Source of the DNA: Halococcus hamelinensis 100A6
GTDB taxonomy: Archaea; Halobacteriota; Halobacteria; Halobacteriales; Halococcaceae
NCBI RefSeq assembly: GCF_000336675.1
Contig: NZ_AOMB01000005.1
Location: 26,374-90,373, forward strand
DNA length: 64,000 bases
Direction: 5' to 3'
Position 1 is the first letter of the stretch. Every line of letters starts with the position of its first letter. Positions 51,063 through 58,421 of the stretch are shown one piece after another. The notes below the pieces were generated by a model that did not search any database, was not told the origin of the DNA, and was given only the letters and a program-made list of their open reading frames with translations. Position numbers and translations under genes: made by a program.

Positions 51063-51548
51063 TTATGCGTTTGCCATCTTTTTTAGGGAATTATGACCAG
51101 GCTGAACTTGCGAATTGTGCTCATTTGGTTCAGCGGTGCTAACACTGGTGTTAGACCTACTGATTTCTTGTTTGTCTGGGAGGGATTTCGGCATTTCGTT
51201 AGACTTTACCTGCTCAACGATCCGATTTAGCTTGAATATCTCTTGCGTAATTGGGCTTTTTTCGTTTATAGTGTACCGTGGTCTATCCCGATTTTTTGTC
51301 ATCTTTTCGACTACCCCGAGACCCACTAATGAGCCGATGTGAGACTCTACACTCTTGGGTGTAATACCGGATTTGTCTGCCAACTCGTTGGTCTTGAATT
51401 CTCTGTTCGGCGGTGAAGAGAGCAGAGCGTCTATCATTAGCACAAGACTATCATACCGTGTGACCTCCATCCAACCTGAGGGGATATTTTTTCGATATTC
51501 TTTCATACTCATATTTTTAACCTCCTCTCTGGTGTATTCGTCTGCCAT
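51063..51548 (-). CDS. Winged-helix transcription regulator
   Basis: This 161-residue protein has a winged helix at about residues 30-95: LVLMIDALLSSPPNREFKTNE, the recognition-like helix ITPKSVESHIGSLVGLGVVE and the wing RPRYTIN. The rest is polar. It is divergent from the next gene, and an inverted repeat lies between them, so it may control the lysogeny-like switch of the island. Confidence 0.72.
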   Translation of the reverse strand: MADEYTREEVKNMSMKEYRKNIPSGWMEVTRYDSLVLMIDALLSSPPNREFKTNELADKSGITPKSVESHIGSLVGLGVVEKMTKNRDRPRYTINEKSPITQEIFKLNRIVEQVKSNEMPKSLPDKQEISRSNTSVSTAEPNEHNSQVQPGHNSLKKMANA

Positions 51549-51620
51549 ACCCCCTCTTCGATATCCTCTCGGAAAACAGTTTCCGAAATCCCGAAATCAG
51601 ATTCCTCAATGTTTATTGTG

Positions 51621-51651
51621 ATTACACGCAAAGTGTTTGTCAGTGTGTAAT
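51621..51651. promoter_or_regulatory. Inverted repeat between divergent genes (candidate operator)
   Basis: ATTACAC (51621-51627) and GTGTAAT (51645-51651) are perfect inverse complements, centred 24 bp apart, between the winged-helix gene and the gene at 51643. It is a candidate binding site for that regulator. Confidence 0.45.
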
Positions 51652-51981
51652 AGCTATCTCTACTGCCAGATATTAGGAAAGCTAATTCACGGACATACCC
51701 ATGTTGGGAGCAAAATACAGCGGTTTGACGTTCTAAAAGATGCGTCCAGTGGGGAGGATTGGGATACTGTTGAGGATGCTCTGAATGAGATGCTTGACAA
51801 ATTTAGGTTTATCACTGAAGATAGTGGAGGCGTGTTTTTGAGCCAGCGTGATTACGGAGAGGAGCTGGTGGACTACTATGAAATGCAGTGCGGGAATGAC
51901 CCTGCTTTCTTCAAAGAGCGGTTGGATCATGTGCAAAATCAGGTCTGGCTGAAGCGTGGACTCTCACCCCCTCATCCGTAG
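51643..51981 (+). CDS. Hypothetical protein, winged-helix-like (about 112 aa)
   Basis: The frame from about 51637 has no ATG near its start; TTG 51637 or GTG 51643 are candidates. The core (QRFDVLKDASSGEDWDTVED, ALNEMLDKFRFITEDSGGVFLSQRDYGEELV) looks like a winged helix with a basic-to-acidic C-terminus. It is opposite the regulator gene and upstream of the terminase genes. Its function is unknown. Confidence 0.5.
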   Translation: MCNSYLYCQILGKLIHGHTHVGSKIQRFDVLKDASSGEDWDTVEDALNEMLDKFRFITEDSGGVFLSQRDYGEELVDYYEMQCGNDPAFFKERLDHVQNQVWLKRGLSPPHP

Positions 51982-52113
51982 TGCGTTTTACAGACGTAGT
52001 TACCCCACAATCAGGCTCAGAGTTTAGATAGTGAGGTAATTACCTGTTCTGCCCATACCGTCAACAAAACCCTCCGAAAACTGGTATATACAAACAGGAG
52101 AGTAATCTAACAT

Positions 52114-52269
52114 ATGTCGCAAACAAGGGTCACTCTAAACGTACACGAGGAAACGAGAGACGAGGTTCGTGCTCTTAAGCGGGGGAACGACAGTTATGAT
52201 TGTGCAGTGAATCGGCTGTTGGCTCTCCATAACTCCGAGAATTCTGAGAGGGGTGATCGGAGTCAATGA
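52114..52269 (+). CDS. Small ribbon-helix-helix-like protein (51 aa)
   Basis: ATG 52114 opens a short frame encoding MSQTRVTLNVHEETRDEVRA and a further helix (SYDCAVNRLLALH). The strand RVTLNV followed by two helices is the ribbon-helix-helix shape of small DNA-binding repressors. Its stop overlaps the TerS start by 4 bp. It may regulate the terminase operon. Confidence 0.6.
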   Translation: MSQTRVTLNVHEETRDEVRALKRGNDSYDCAVNRLLALHNSENSERGDRSQ

Positions 52270-52781
52270 CCGACGAAAAACAAACACTCAACCGCTACTC
52301 CGCACCGGAGGGCAACGATTTTGCCGTGGGTAACTCCGGGGGATCTCCACCGGAAGGCAACACGAACGCTCTCACTCACGGTGTGACCGCCGATCCGACC
52401 CATTTGATGGATGAACTTGAGCCGGAGGAACAGGAATTCGTAGAACGCTTGGCCGGGTCATTCCTTGAGACCGCGTCGTTCGGTCCTGAATCTCCGCTCG
52501 CAACTATTCTCACAACTGTTTGCGTCAAGATCGTCCAAGAACGCCGAGGAGAGCGTGAGATCGCTCGTGACGGGCCGACAGTCGAGAAAGTAGTAGGAAA
52601 GCAGGAAGATGGGACTCCTATTGTCGAGAAGGATGAGCACTACCTTGCCAAGTTCACATCACGGCTCTCGAAGGACATTCGGCTCTCGCTGAAGGATCTC
52701 GGCTGTCTCCCTGACCCCGATAGCCAACAAGCAGAGGCTACAGAATCACTTGCTCAGGTGCTTGCCGGGAAAGGAGAGTAA
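52266..52781 (+). CDS. terS: Terminase small subunit-like protein
   Basis: The 171-residue protein has the terminase small-subunit start GNSGGSPPEGNTNALTHGV near residue 23, followed by helices and a middle region with KDEHYLAKFTSRLSKDIRLS. TerS proteins bind packaging sites on viral DNA and activate the large subunit. It is coupled to the RHH-like gene upstream and lies 10 bp before terL. The call rests on the GN-x-NALxHG motif and the neighbour. Confidence 0.78.
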   Translation: MTDEKQTLNRYSAPEGNDFAVGNSGGSPPEGNTNALTHGVTADPTHLMDELEPEEQEFVERLAGSFLETASFGPESPLATILTTVCVKIVQERRGEREIARDGPTVEKVVGKQEDGTPIVEKDEHYLAKFTSRLSKDIRLSLKDLGCLPDPDSQQAEATESLAQVLAGKGE

Positions 52782-52791
52782 GAATGGCAAG

Positions 52792-54153
52792 ATGAGCGCA
52801 AGCACCAACGAACTTCAGTCGCTCTCCCGTATTGAGCGTGCCAAGCGTATCTTCAATTTCAATCCAGTTGGTTGGCAGAGGGACTTGCTCGAAAGTGACT
52901 CAGCCGATAAGAGTGTGAATTGTGGTCGGCAAGTGGGAAAGTCTGAGACGGGCGGGTTAATTGCGGCAGATGCCTGTCTGAATGAGTCAGGCATCACAGT
53001 AGCAGTTCTTGCACGATGGCAGGATACTGCCGATGAGATGTGGGAACGTATGGAGAGGCACTTTCGCAATACAGGACTTTCGAATGAGCAGCTGGGGATC
53101 GTCACCGATAATGCCAGAGAAAAGAAGCTCGACAATGGAACACGGGCTATCTGCCGCCCCCTCCCGCAAGACGCTGATTCGTTCAGAGGCAAACTGCCGA
53201 AGGTCGTAGTTGTAGATGAAGGGGCGCTTGTGAGCGAGGAAGTGTTCAGTCGAGTTATAGAGCCGATGTTCGTGACATGGGGCTATAATCACGAGTTGAT
53301 CGTGATGAGCACGCCGCGAGGAAAGAGCGGCTATCACTATCGCAAATTCACTCATGACGATTCATTTGAGTCGTTCACAGCAGCAACCCCCGATTTCATC
53401 CCCCTCGCCGTTGATGCCGGAGTAGTCGATCCCACGGCGGCAGAGTGGCTTGCCGACAAGGCAGAGGAATACGACGAGAACGATCCGGTCTGGCTAACAG
53501 AATTTATGGGGCAATTTGCTGAGGTAGGGGATCCATTTCTCCCTCGTGCCACCGTAACGTCATGTGTTCAACAAGATCAGCCTGAACTTACTGGTAGTGT
53601 GTTCGCCGGAGTTGATATGGCTCTATCAGGCGACGACGCCACAGTGATCATAGCAGTGGATTCTCAGGGCCATACGAGAGTCGAGAGTGTCGTTGAAGAT
53701 GATACTACCCCGGCCATCATATCCAGATTAGAACGGCTACAAAAGGCTCACAGCTACGCTGGGATCGCCGTTGATGCTACAGGTTTAGGGGAAGCAGTCA
53801 CATCAGCGTCAACAAACCTCACAAACGTTGAACCAGTGAAGTTCACGAGCAGAACCAAGGCAACCATGTATCAGCGGCTCAAGCGCCTGCTCGAAGGTGA
53901 GGAACTGAGCTTGCCGAATAATGATCGGCTTGTCAACGAATTAGTGAGTTTGACGTACGATTTCACAAGCTCGGGACTCTTGCAAATATCACACTCTAGT
54001 GGTAGCCACGATGATATGAGTGATAGCTTGTGCCTTGCTCTTGAAGCCAGATCCACTGGTGAACAGGATCGCTATCGTGGAGCAACCAAACCGGTTTTGG
54101 GAACCATCAAGAAGCGAGAGACGCGCTCTTTTGAAACGTTGATGAAGCAGTGA
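52792..54153 (+). CDS. terL: Terminase large subunit
   Basis: This 453-residue protein has a packaging ATPase domain with Walker A GRQVGKSE near residue 45, Walker B VVVVDEGAL near 138 and coupling motif IVMSTPRGK near 172. The RNase H-like nuclease has GVDMALSGDDATV near 272, GIAVDATGLGEAV near 325 and DDMSDSLCLALEA near 410. All three Asp positions look intact, so it may be active. ATG 52792 is used because the longer frame gives an odd start. It follows terS with no portal gene after it. Confidence 0.88.
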   Translation: MSASTNELQSLSRIERAKRIFNFNPVGWQRDLLESDSADKSVNCGRQVGKSETGGLIAADACLNESGITVAVLARWQDTADEMWERMERHFRNTGLSNEQLGIVTDNAREKKLDNGTRAICRPLPQDADSFRGKLPKVVVVDEGALVSEEVFSRVIEPMFVTWGYNHELIVMSTPRGKSGYHYRKFTHDDSFESFTAATPDFIPLAVDAGVVDPTAAEWLADKAEEYDENDPVWLTEFMGQFAEVGDPFLPRATVTSCVQQDQPELTGSVFAGVDMALSGDDATVIIAVDSQGHTRVESVVEDDTTPAIISRLERLQKAHSYAGIAVDATGLGEAVTSASTNLTNVEPVKFTSRTKATMYQRLKRLLEGEELSLPNNDRLVNELVSLTYDFTSSGLLQISHSSGSHDDMSDSLCLALEARSTGEQDRYRGATKPVLGTIKKRETRSFETLMKQ

Positions 54154-54188
54154 CGGGTGATAGTGCTCTATATACGGCTCCTTGAAGG

Positions 54189-54216
54189 GGGGTGTTTCGA
54201 GGGTTGAAATCACCCC
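54189..54216 (+). terminator. Hairpin after terL
   Basis: GGGGTGTTTC (54189-54198) and GAAATCACCCC (54206-54216) pair with one bulge. It lies 36 bp after the terL stop, a fitting place for the end of the terminase transcript. Confidence 0.5.
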
Positions 54217-54354
54217 ACCCCACCACCTCTTAGGAGAGGCCAGATCTCTGGTTTTAAGCTTTTCCTGATAAAGACTACATTAGCTCGGAATTTGCCTGCC
54301 TAAGTTACTGAGACGGCCATCCGAAGACAAATAAACTTTTTTTCCATATGACTA

Positions 54355-55005
54355 TCAGATGCTCGCTTGTGTGGTAGTGTCATATGCTTTGAGAGTTGTA
54401 TCAATTTTATTTAAATACCATTCTGAATTTTCGTTATTGTTTGCATACTTTGCCGCCCACTCTCTAAGAACGTACCACTCGCCAATCTCTGTTTCAGTAT
54501 CACTAATAACAACATACATATTTCCATATTTGTAGCCTTTCTCTACCCCAGCAGCATAAGCTGCTGCTATTTTTCCGATTTCGCTTGATAACTCATCTGA
54601 GGAAGTAGCTGTAGTAATATATTCAAGTCCAATATCGTTGGAAGGTCCTTCGTTATCCTCAGGCAGTATATATATATCGCTACTACCACCAGTACTAATA
54701 TAGCCCATAGCTGTGCGAAGTGCGTTGACTCCTGCCTTAGCGCTCTTGTTTCCATTCTGGACATCCATTGCGTCACTGAGTCCGGTCGTTCCTGTCTCTT
54801 CGATAGACAATGTATCTGTAGAAGTTTCCTGTGTCGTTCTTCCCACAACTTCCTGTGTTACTTTTTCAGTGCGTCCCTGAGTATCGTCTTGAGAGTTTTG
54901 TGAAGCATTTCCGCTTTCTGAATCCGATGAACAACCAGCAAGAGCAAACATACCGACGGCGGTAGCTCCTATAATGTATTGTCTCCGGGTGCCTTTTTTA
55001 TCCAT
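54355..55005 (-). CDS. Lipoprotein, possible surface cargo gene
   Basis: The 216-residue protein has an N-terminal signal with a lipobox (FALAGCSSD), a Ser/Thr/Gln-rich linker (about residues 25-75), and a helical domain with a repeated Tyr/Ala pattern (IGKIAAAYAAGVEKGYKYG). No family is recognised. Lipoproteins in proviruses often block superinfection; that role is only a guess here. Confidence 0.65.
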   Translation of the reverse strand: MDKKGTRRQYIIGATAVGMFALAGCSSDSESGNASQNSQDDTQGRTEKVTQEVVGRTTQETSTDTLSIEETGTTGLSDAMDVQNGNKSAKAGVNALRTAMGYISTGGSSDIYILPEDNEGPSNDIGLEYITTATSSDELSSEIGKIAAAYAAGVEKGYKYGNMYVVISDTETEIGEWYVLREWAAKYANNNENSEWYLNKIDTTLKAYDTTTQASI

Positions 55006-55118
55006 GTAACTGTATCAGAGACAAGCATTAAATAATTTTCTACATATTAGTTCTATCTGACCGGTCAGCTCTACCAATTATATCATTTTCGTCGGTTGGG
55101 TCAGAAACTACTGAGCGA

Positions 55119-55352
55119 ATGAGTCTAATCGGTCAGACGAAATTGGATATTCTCTCCGAGCTTGGAGAGCAGCCGTCCCACGGATATGCTCTCGCTGACG
55201 AATTGGAGATCTCACACGGGTACATCTACACCCATCTTAGCGAACTTAGTGAGGAGGGGATGATCGAAATCACTGATGAAAGAGATGGCAAGAAGATCTA
55301 TGCTCTGACTGATAGTGGTCAATTACTTCTACGCGCTCTCATTAGCGATTAA
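55119..55352 (+). CDS. PadR-like winged-helix regulator
   Basis: This 77-residue protein is one winged helix with PadR features: TKLDILSELGEQPSHGYALA, then ISHGYIYTHLSELSEEGMIE and the wing RDGKKIYALTDSGQLLL. It is likely a small repressor in the island's control circuit. It is followed by about 580 bp without a gene. Confidence 0.78.
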   Translation: MSLIGQTKLDILSELGEQPSHGYALADELEISHGYIYTHLSELSEEGMIEITDERDGKKIYALTDSGQLLLRALISD

Positions 55353-55930
55353 ATGGGAGGGAAACGAGTCTTACTCAGGTTTCTACCGCCAGAAGAATAG
55401 ATGATGAGTAGGAGTACCACTTCTTATCTTACCAAACTTCAAACGACGCTTTCCATTCGATGTTAGGTAAGACTTGTCATTCGGCTAATCGGTGGCACCG
55501 CGAGCAGAATAGAAAGAGCAATAAAAAGGCTAAGGAATGCGTTGACAGCGATTTCCTTAGCCCTGAAACATGGGATAGAAGCTCTCGACCAGCAACTTGA
55601 AACTCTTATGTGATGGACACCGACCGCACCCCTCAAGTCATGTTAGTTAATATATATCATGGCCGGGTGGTTGTCACTCCATATAGTCAAAAGCAGGATA
55701 CTCAAGTAGCGTGGTCGGAATCTTCTATTGCCTGATTTCAGGGATTTGAGTGGATTACAACTGACGTTATCCCCGTGCAGCCGGCTTTCGAGGATGTTAC
55801 CCCTACCTAGGGGGTGCCAGATACCCCTTACAAAAATTAGAAGTCTCAATTGTTTCTCTGCTATAACCGGATGATTAGACCTCCCTGATTGCCACCGGAG
55901 CGTTGACAAGTTTGCGGAACGCGACTCGGC
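55353..55930. other. 578-bp gene-free region with hairpins
   Basis: No supported gene. A perfect 10-bp inverted repeat GGCTAAGGAA (55528-55537) / TTCCTTAGCC (55553-55562) and a palindrome ACCCCTA-CC-TAGGGGGT (55799-55815) stand out. A minus frame at 55643-55909 has no domain-like content. The region could hold a cis element such as an origin or packaging site. Confidence 0.5.
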
Positions 55931-56104
55931 TTACCGAAGACAGCCGGTGAGCGCGGTCCCGGTTATCTCGTCGTGAGTCAGCGTCCCGGTCGCACCACAC
56001 TCGCACTCGTAGACCTCAAACGCCCGGTCACCGTTGTGCGAGCCGGTCGTAATCGTAAGCCCCCAGCCGTGGCCGCACCGGGAGCACGATAGGGTATCGT
56101 TCAT
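55931..56104 (-). CDS. Small zinc-ribbon protein (57 aa)
   Basis: The frame starts ATG AAC GAT ACC at 56104 and encodes MNDTLSCSRCGHGWG, later ECECGATGTLTHDE, a four-Cys zinc ribbon. Its ATG overlaps the SWIM stop (ATGA), the same coupling as in island 1. Its end (TALTGCLR, then TAA) fits the family of tiny ribbons in haloarchaeal elements. Confidence 0.68.
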   Translation of the reverse strand: MNDTLSCSRCGHGWGLTITTGSHNGDRAFEVYECECGATGTLTHDEITGTALTGCLR

Positions 56105-56421
56105 TGGCGCTCGCCCCCATCGGCCAGGACAGGGCTCTCATCGGAGCTTGATGCCATGAGAACGGCGGGCTGGTTCTCGACGGCGAGCATGTGCTTGCAT
56201 CCGTCCTCGGGGTTATGATACTTCCACGAAGGACAGGTGCAATCGAACGGGATGCCGCTCTCGACACTGACGACGTAAACGTGCTCGCCGGAGTCGTCGC
56301 CGTAAGAGGTATTCTCAACGCGCACTGCACCCGGCACAGGCACACGGAATTCGAATGCTTCCCACTGTGCACGCTGTTCATCAACCGAACCGCTTTCGTT
56401 ATCGGAGTTGCTTCGGGTCAT
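56101..56421 (-). CDS. SWIM zinc-finger protein (106 aa)
   Basis: The protein has a SWIM finger CTCPSWKYHNPEDGCKH near residues 62-78, preceded by AVRVENTSYGDDSGEHVYVV. It is homologous to the island 1 SWIM protein (33308-33595) and sits in the same orientation and order relative to its zinc-ribbon partner. The ATG at 56421 (MTRSNSD) is favoured over an upstream one seven codons earlier, because it lies just after the double-stem leader. Confidence 0.78.
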   Translation of the reverse strand: MTRSNSDNESGSVDEQRAQWEAFEFRVPVPGAVRVENTSYGDDSGEHVYVVSVESGIPFDCTCPSWKYHNPEDGCKHMLAVENQPAVLMASSSDESPVLADGGERQ

Positions 56422-56437
56422 TGCTGGTTGGATTGCC

Positions 56438-56497
56438 AGCACTGAAGGGCCGTGTTAGAGCACGGTCCTTTTCCTCGGGACTACGCCCCTCAGTGCT
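56438..56497 (-). promoter_or_regulatory. Nested double-stem leader of the SWIM gene (island 2)
   Basis: On the minus strand an 8-bp outer stem (AGCACTGA / TCAGTGCT) encloses a 21-nt 5' strand ending GAGGAAAA, an inner stem GGACCGTG/CACGGCCC (one A-C mismatch) with 6-nt loop CTCTAA, and a 1-nt 3' junction. The outer stem ends 16 nt before the SWIM ATG. The order of parts equals the leader in island 1 although the sequences differ. Confidence 0.55.
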
Positions 56498-56529
56498 TAC
56501 TACAGTCAACAACCCCTACTCTATTAAAT

Positions 56530-56588
56530 CTATGCATTAGTGCATAGTGTGCGTCAGTGCATGGTCCTTATTAGGCACTGGTGCATAG
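56530..56588. promoter_or_regulatory. TGCATAG operator-like array
   Basis: A perfect palindrome CTATGCA-TTAG-TGCATAG (56530-56547) is followed by TGCATGG (56558) and TGCATAG (56582). It lies between the divergent SWIM gene and the gene at 56599, so a repressor of either is a likely binder. Confidence 0.55.
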
Positions 56589-56598
56589 TGCTACTCAC

Positions 56599-56802
56599 AT
56601 GGGTCGCTACCGTGCCATCATGACTGACACTGATAGAGAACACATAGCAGAGAAAGGAGAGCCAACGGACCAACAGGTGGATCAATCTGTGTATCGGGTT
56701 CGGAAGCGGATCAACGAGGAACTACCGGAGGACATTGCTGTTCTAAGAGAGCACCGCCCAGATCTACTGAGTGAACTTCGAGAAGTGGTATGTGAAAACT
56801 GA
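56599..56802 (+). CDS. Small provirus-type protein (67 aa)
   Basis: The product starts MGRYRAIMTDTDREHIAEKG and continues DQQVDQSVYRVRKRINEELPED, ending in an acidic helix. I recall closely similar small proteins next to integrases in haloarchaeal integrative elements. The role is unknown. An ATG at 56581 six codons earlier lies within the repeat array, so 56599 is preferred. Confidence 0.7.
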   Translation: MGRYRAIMTDTDREHIAEKGEPTDQQVDQSVYRVRKRINEELPEDIAVLREHRPDLLSELREVVCEN

Positions 56803-56827
56803 CCCCACAGTTTCGAGTCGAGAGTAG

Positions 56828-57835
56828 TTATAGCCTGTCGAGATAGGATCGGCGTTGTTCTCTACGTTTCGCTTGAGTGCGTCCGTCATAGTGCTTGTCA
56901 AGAACGTCTGTTGAGACATCCATCCGGTCTGAAGCGATCTCTTTCGGCACGTCGGCGTTCAGATGAGCGGTGATAGCCCCACGCCTAACCGGGTGAGGAC
57001 TCGTAGAAGTGGGACATTTTGAAGCCGCATCGTACTGAGTGCTCGCCTCACACTCCAAAGGATCACGGCCATGTGGACATTCATTCGTGTGATGGCAAGG
57101 GCGTGTGAGAGCGTAGAAGTGCTTTTGAATCACAGTCTTACCTGCTCTCCCTGATCGGACAGCGAACAGTGGCTCACGTCCGTTCTCGTCGGTCACATCG
57201 GGTCTGTGCATGGCGATGTAGTTGGATAGGGTCTCACACACGTCGGGGTTCAGATTGACCTCACGCTCCCCCTGCTGCTTGTTCTTGAGCGGGGTTCCTG
57301 TTTCTGGCCGGTGCCGGATTCTCACGTACTGCTGATCGGGGTTGTAGTCCTCTATATCAAGCCCGCGAGCAGTCCCCATCCGAAATCCGGTATGCCAGAT
57401 AAGAGCAAAGAGAGCGTGCCTGAGAGTTGCGTATTCGAACTTAGTGAGATATTCGAGAATTCGATCTGCCGTTGGCTCGGAGAGCAGATCGTCTTTACGT
57501 GTTTGCTCATGACGGCTCACCTTCGGGAGTAACACCCTGTGAGAGACACCATCATTTACGGCGTTGATCTGTTCACAGAACCGGAGGAAAACTCGGATCG
57601 TGCTCAGTTGGGTTCTGAGGGTCATGTTATTGACGTTCATACTACGCCACTGAGTGAATTCGTGGATACGCCTACCAGTGACATCGTTCATGTTCTGCAG
57701 ATTCGTCTTCTCGCACCATTCAAGGAAGCGAGTTAGTCGGTACTCTTGGCTCTGCAACGACGAATCAGAGATCTCTGTTCGTCGGTAGTTGAGGTACTGT
57801 TCTACAGCATCGGCTGGCGATATTGCTTCGAGCAT
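56828..57835 (-). CDS. int: Tyrosine recombinase (integrase) of island 2
   Basis: This 335-residue integrase has an N-terminal SAM-like DNA-binding domain (about residues 5-95) and a catalytic domain with Arg152 (HTGFRMGTARGL), a likely Lys in PLKNKQQGE near 184-186, His281 and Arg284 (SPHPVRRGAIT), His315 and nucleophile Tyr316 (LDKHYDGR). A Cys-rich insert (CHHTNECPHGRDPLEC) may bind zinc, as in other haloarchaeal integrases. All catalytic residues are present, so it is probably active. The 5' end is 35 bp from attR. Confidence 0.92.
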   Translation of the reverse strand: MLEAISPADAVEQYLNYRRTEISDSSLQSQEYRLTRFLEWCEKTNLQNMNDVTGRRIHEFTQWRSMNVNNMTLRTQLSTIRVFLRFCEQINAVNDGVSHRVLLPKVSRHEQTRKDDLLSEPTADRILEYLTKFEYATLRHALFALIWHTGFRMGTARGLDIEDYNPDQQYVRIRHRPETGTPLKNKQQGEREVNLNPDVCETLSNYIAMHRPDVTDENGREPLFAVRSGRAGKTVIQKHFYALTRPCHHTNECPHGRDPLECEASTQYDAASKCPTSTSPHPVRRGAITAHLNADVPKEIASDRMDVSTDVLDKHYDGRTQAKRREQRRSYLDRL

Positions 57836-57869
57836 TGGTCTGACATCGCCACACCTGACAGATTTTTAA

Positions 57870-57910
57870 TACAAGGCCGAGATCGGTGGTTCGAATCCGC
57901 CTGAGCCCAT
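57870..57910 (+). repeat. attR of island 2 (41-bp direct repeat)
   Basis: This is identical to 45994-46034. It lacks the tRNA 5' half, so it is the displaced 3' end of tRNA-Val. Confidence 0.9.
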
Positions 57911-58000
57911 GAATTCCTGCGAGCGACAGCGAGCAGTGAATTCAGGATGTGAGGGCGGTTCGAAGGAGAGGACGAGCGATCGGAGCGAGCGACGTTCGCG

Positions 58001-58023
58001 TGGTTCGAATCCGCCCGAGCCCA
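58001..58023 (+). repeat. Third copy of the tRNA-Val 3' tail
   Basis: This has 22 of 23 bases equal to 46011-46033. The following 17 bases agree with those after the left tRNA at 14 positions (ACTCGGTCG is shared). The spacer 57911-58000 is rich in GAGCGA words. It suggests an older or tandem insertion at the same gene. Confidence 0.75.
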
Positions 58024-58421
58024 CTCGGGAAACTCGGTCGTCCGAGTCGTTTTTCGATGGCTACAGTCGTCATATACGGGCGATGGAGCGAGTGAGGGTC
58101 CCGTGAAGCAAGGCACGGGACCGTTCCGAAAGCAAGTCTTGCAAGCGATGGCAGCCCTTGGTAGCTGACCGCGGTCGACTCGAAACGAGGGCGTGGATTG
58201 AAACTACCGTCCGTACTCTCGGGAGGGGAAGGTTTCACACACCGATCCGCTGCCGTATGGCGTTCCAACGTGTCCGACGGGGCGCTACGGGGCACTACCG
58301 ACGAACCCTCGTCGGCGGAGCAGGACGCCGGCCGACGCATCATCGCGTGGTAGGTGAGGCCATGGGTCGGCTTGCGACCGATGTGAACGATTTCATATAG
58401 CGGCCGGTCGTGAGGGGCCGC
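58024..58421. other. 398-bp region with hairpins, no gene seen
   Basis: Near 58033-58055 a stem ACTCGG/CCGAGT followed by T5 could be the original tRNA-Val terminator. A perfect 9-bp stem GGTCCCGTG (58097-58105) / CACGGGACC (58114-58122) and a small stem GCAAG/CTTGC follow. An unannotated structured RNA is possible; I could not match it to RNase P or SRP RNA. Confidence 0.45.

Larger units (their letters stand above)
45994..57910. mobile_element. Island 2: integrated satellite-like element in tRNA-Val
   Basis: The element is 11.9 kb between exact 41-bp repeats. It is AT-richer than its flanks. Gene order: small HTH-like and zinc proteins, an SF2-like ATPase (candidate replicase), hypothetical genes, winged-helix regulators, RHH-like/TerS/TerL, a lipoprotein, a PadR-like regulator, SWIM and zinc-ribbon genes, a small provirus-type protein, and a tyrosine integrase just inside the right repeat. 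No portal, capsid, protease, tail or envelope gene is seen, so it cannot make its own particle. A decayed tailed provirus is the main alternative to a satellite. Confidence 0.85.

Noticed and set aside
55643-55909. 88-codon minus frame in the non-coding block of island 2
   Set aside because: It has no recognisable domain, an irregular composition, and overlaps a palindrome; I do not support it as a gene.
52792-55930. Portal, capsid or protease genes after terL
   Set aside because: The only frames after terL are a lipoprotein, a PadR-like regulator and non-coding DNA, so none is present in the window.
28606-57910. CRISPR array or Cas genes associated with the defence cargo
   Set aside because: No regularly spaced repeats of 25-40 bp and no Cas-like protein were found in either island.
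57802-58116. Minus-strand frame over attR and the third tRNA tail
   Set aside because: It has the same tRNA-antisense peptide type and spans repeat sequence, so it is not a gene.
58024-58421. RNase P RNA or SRP RNA next to tRNA-Val
   Set aside because: I could not find the conserved core motifs of either RNA, so it is kept only as an unassigned region.
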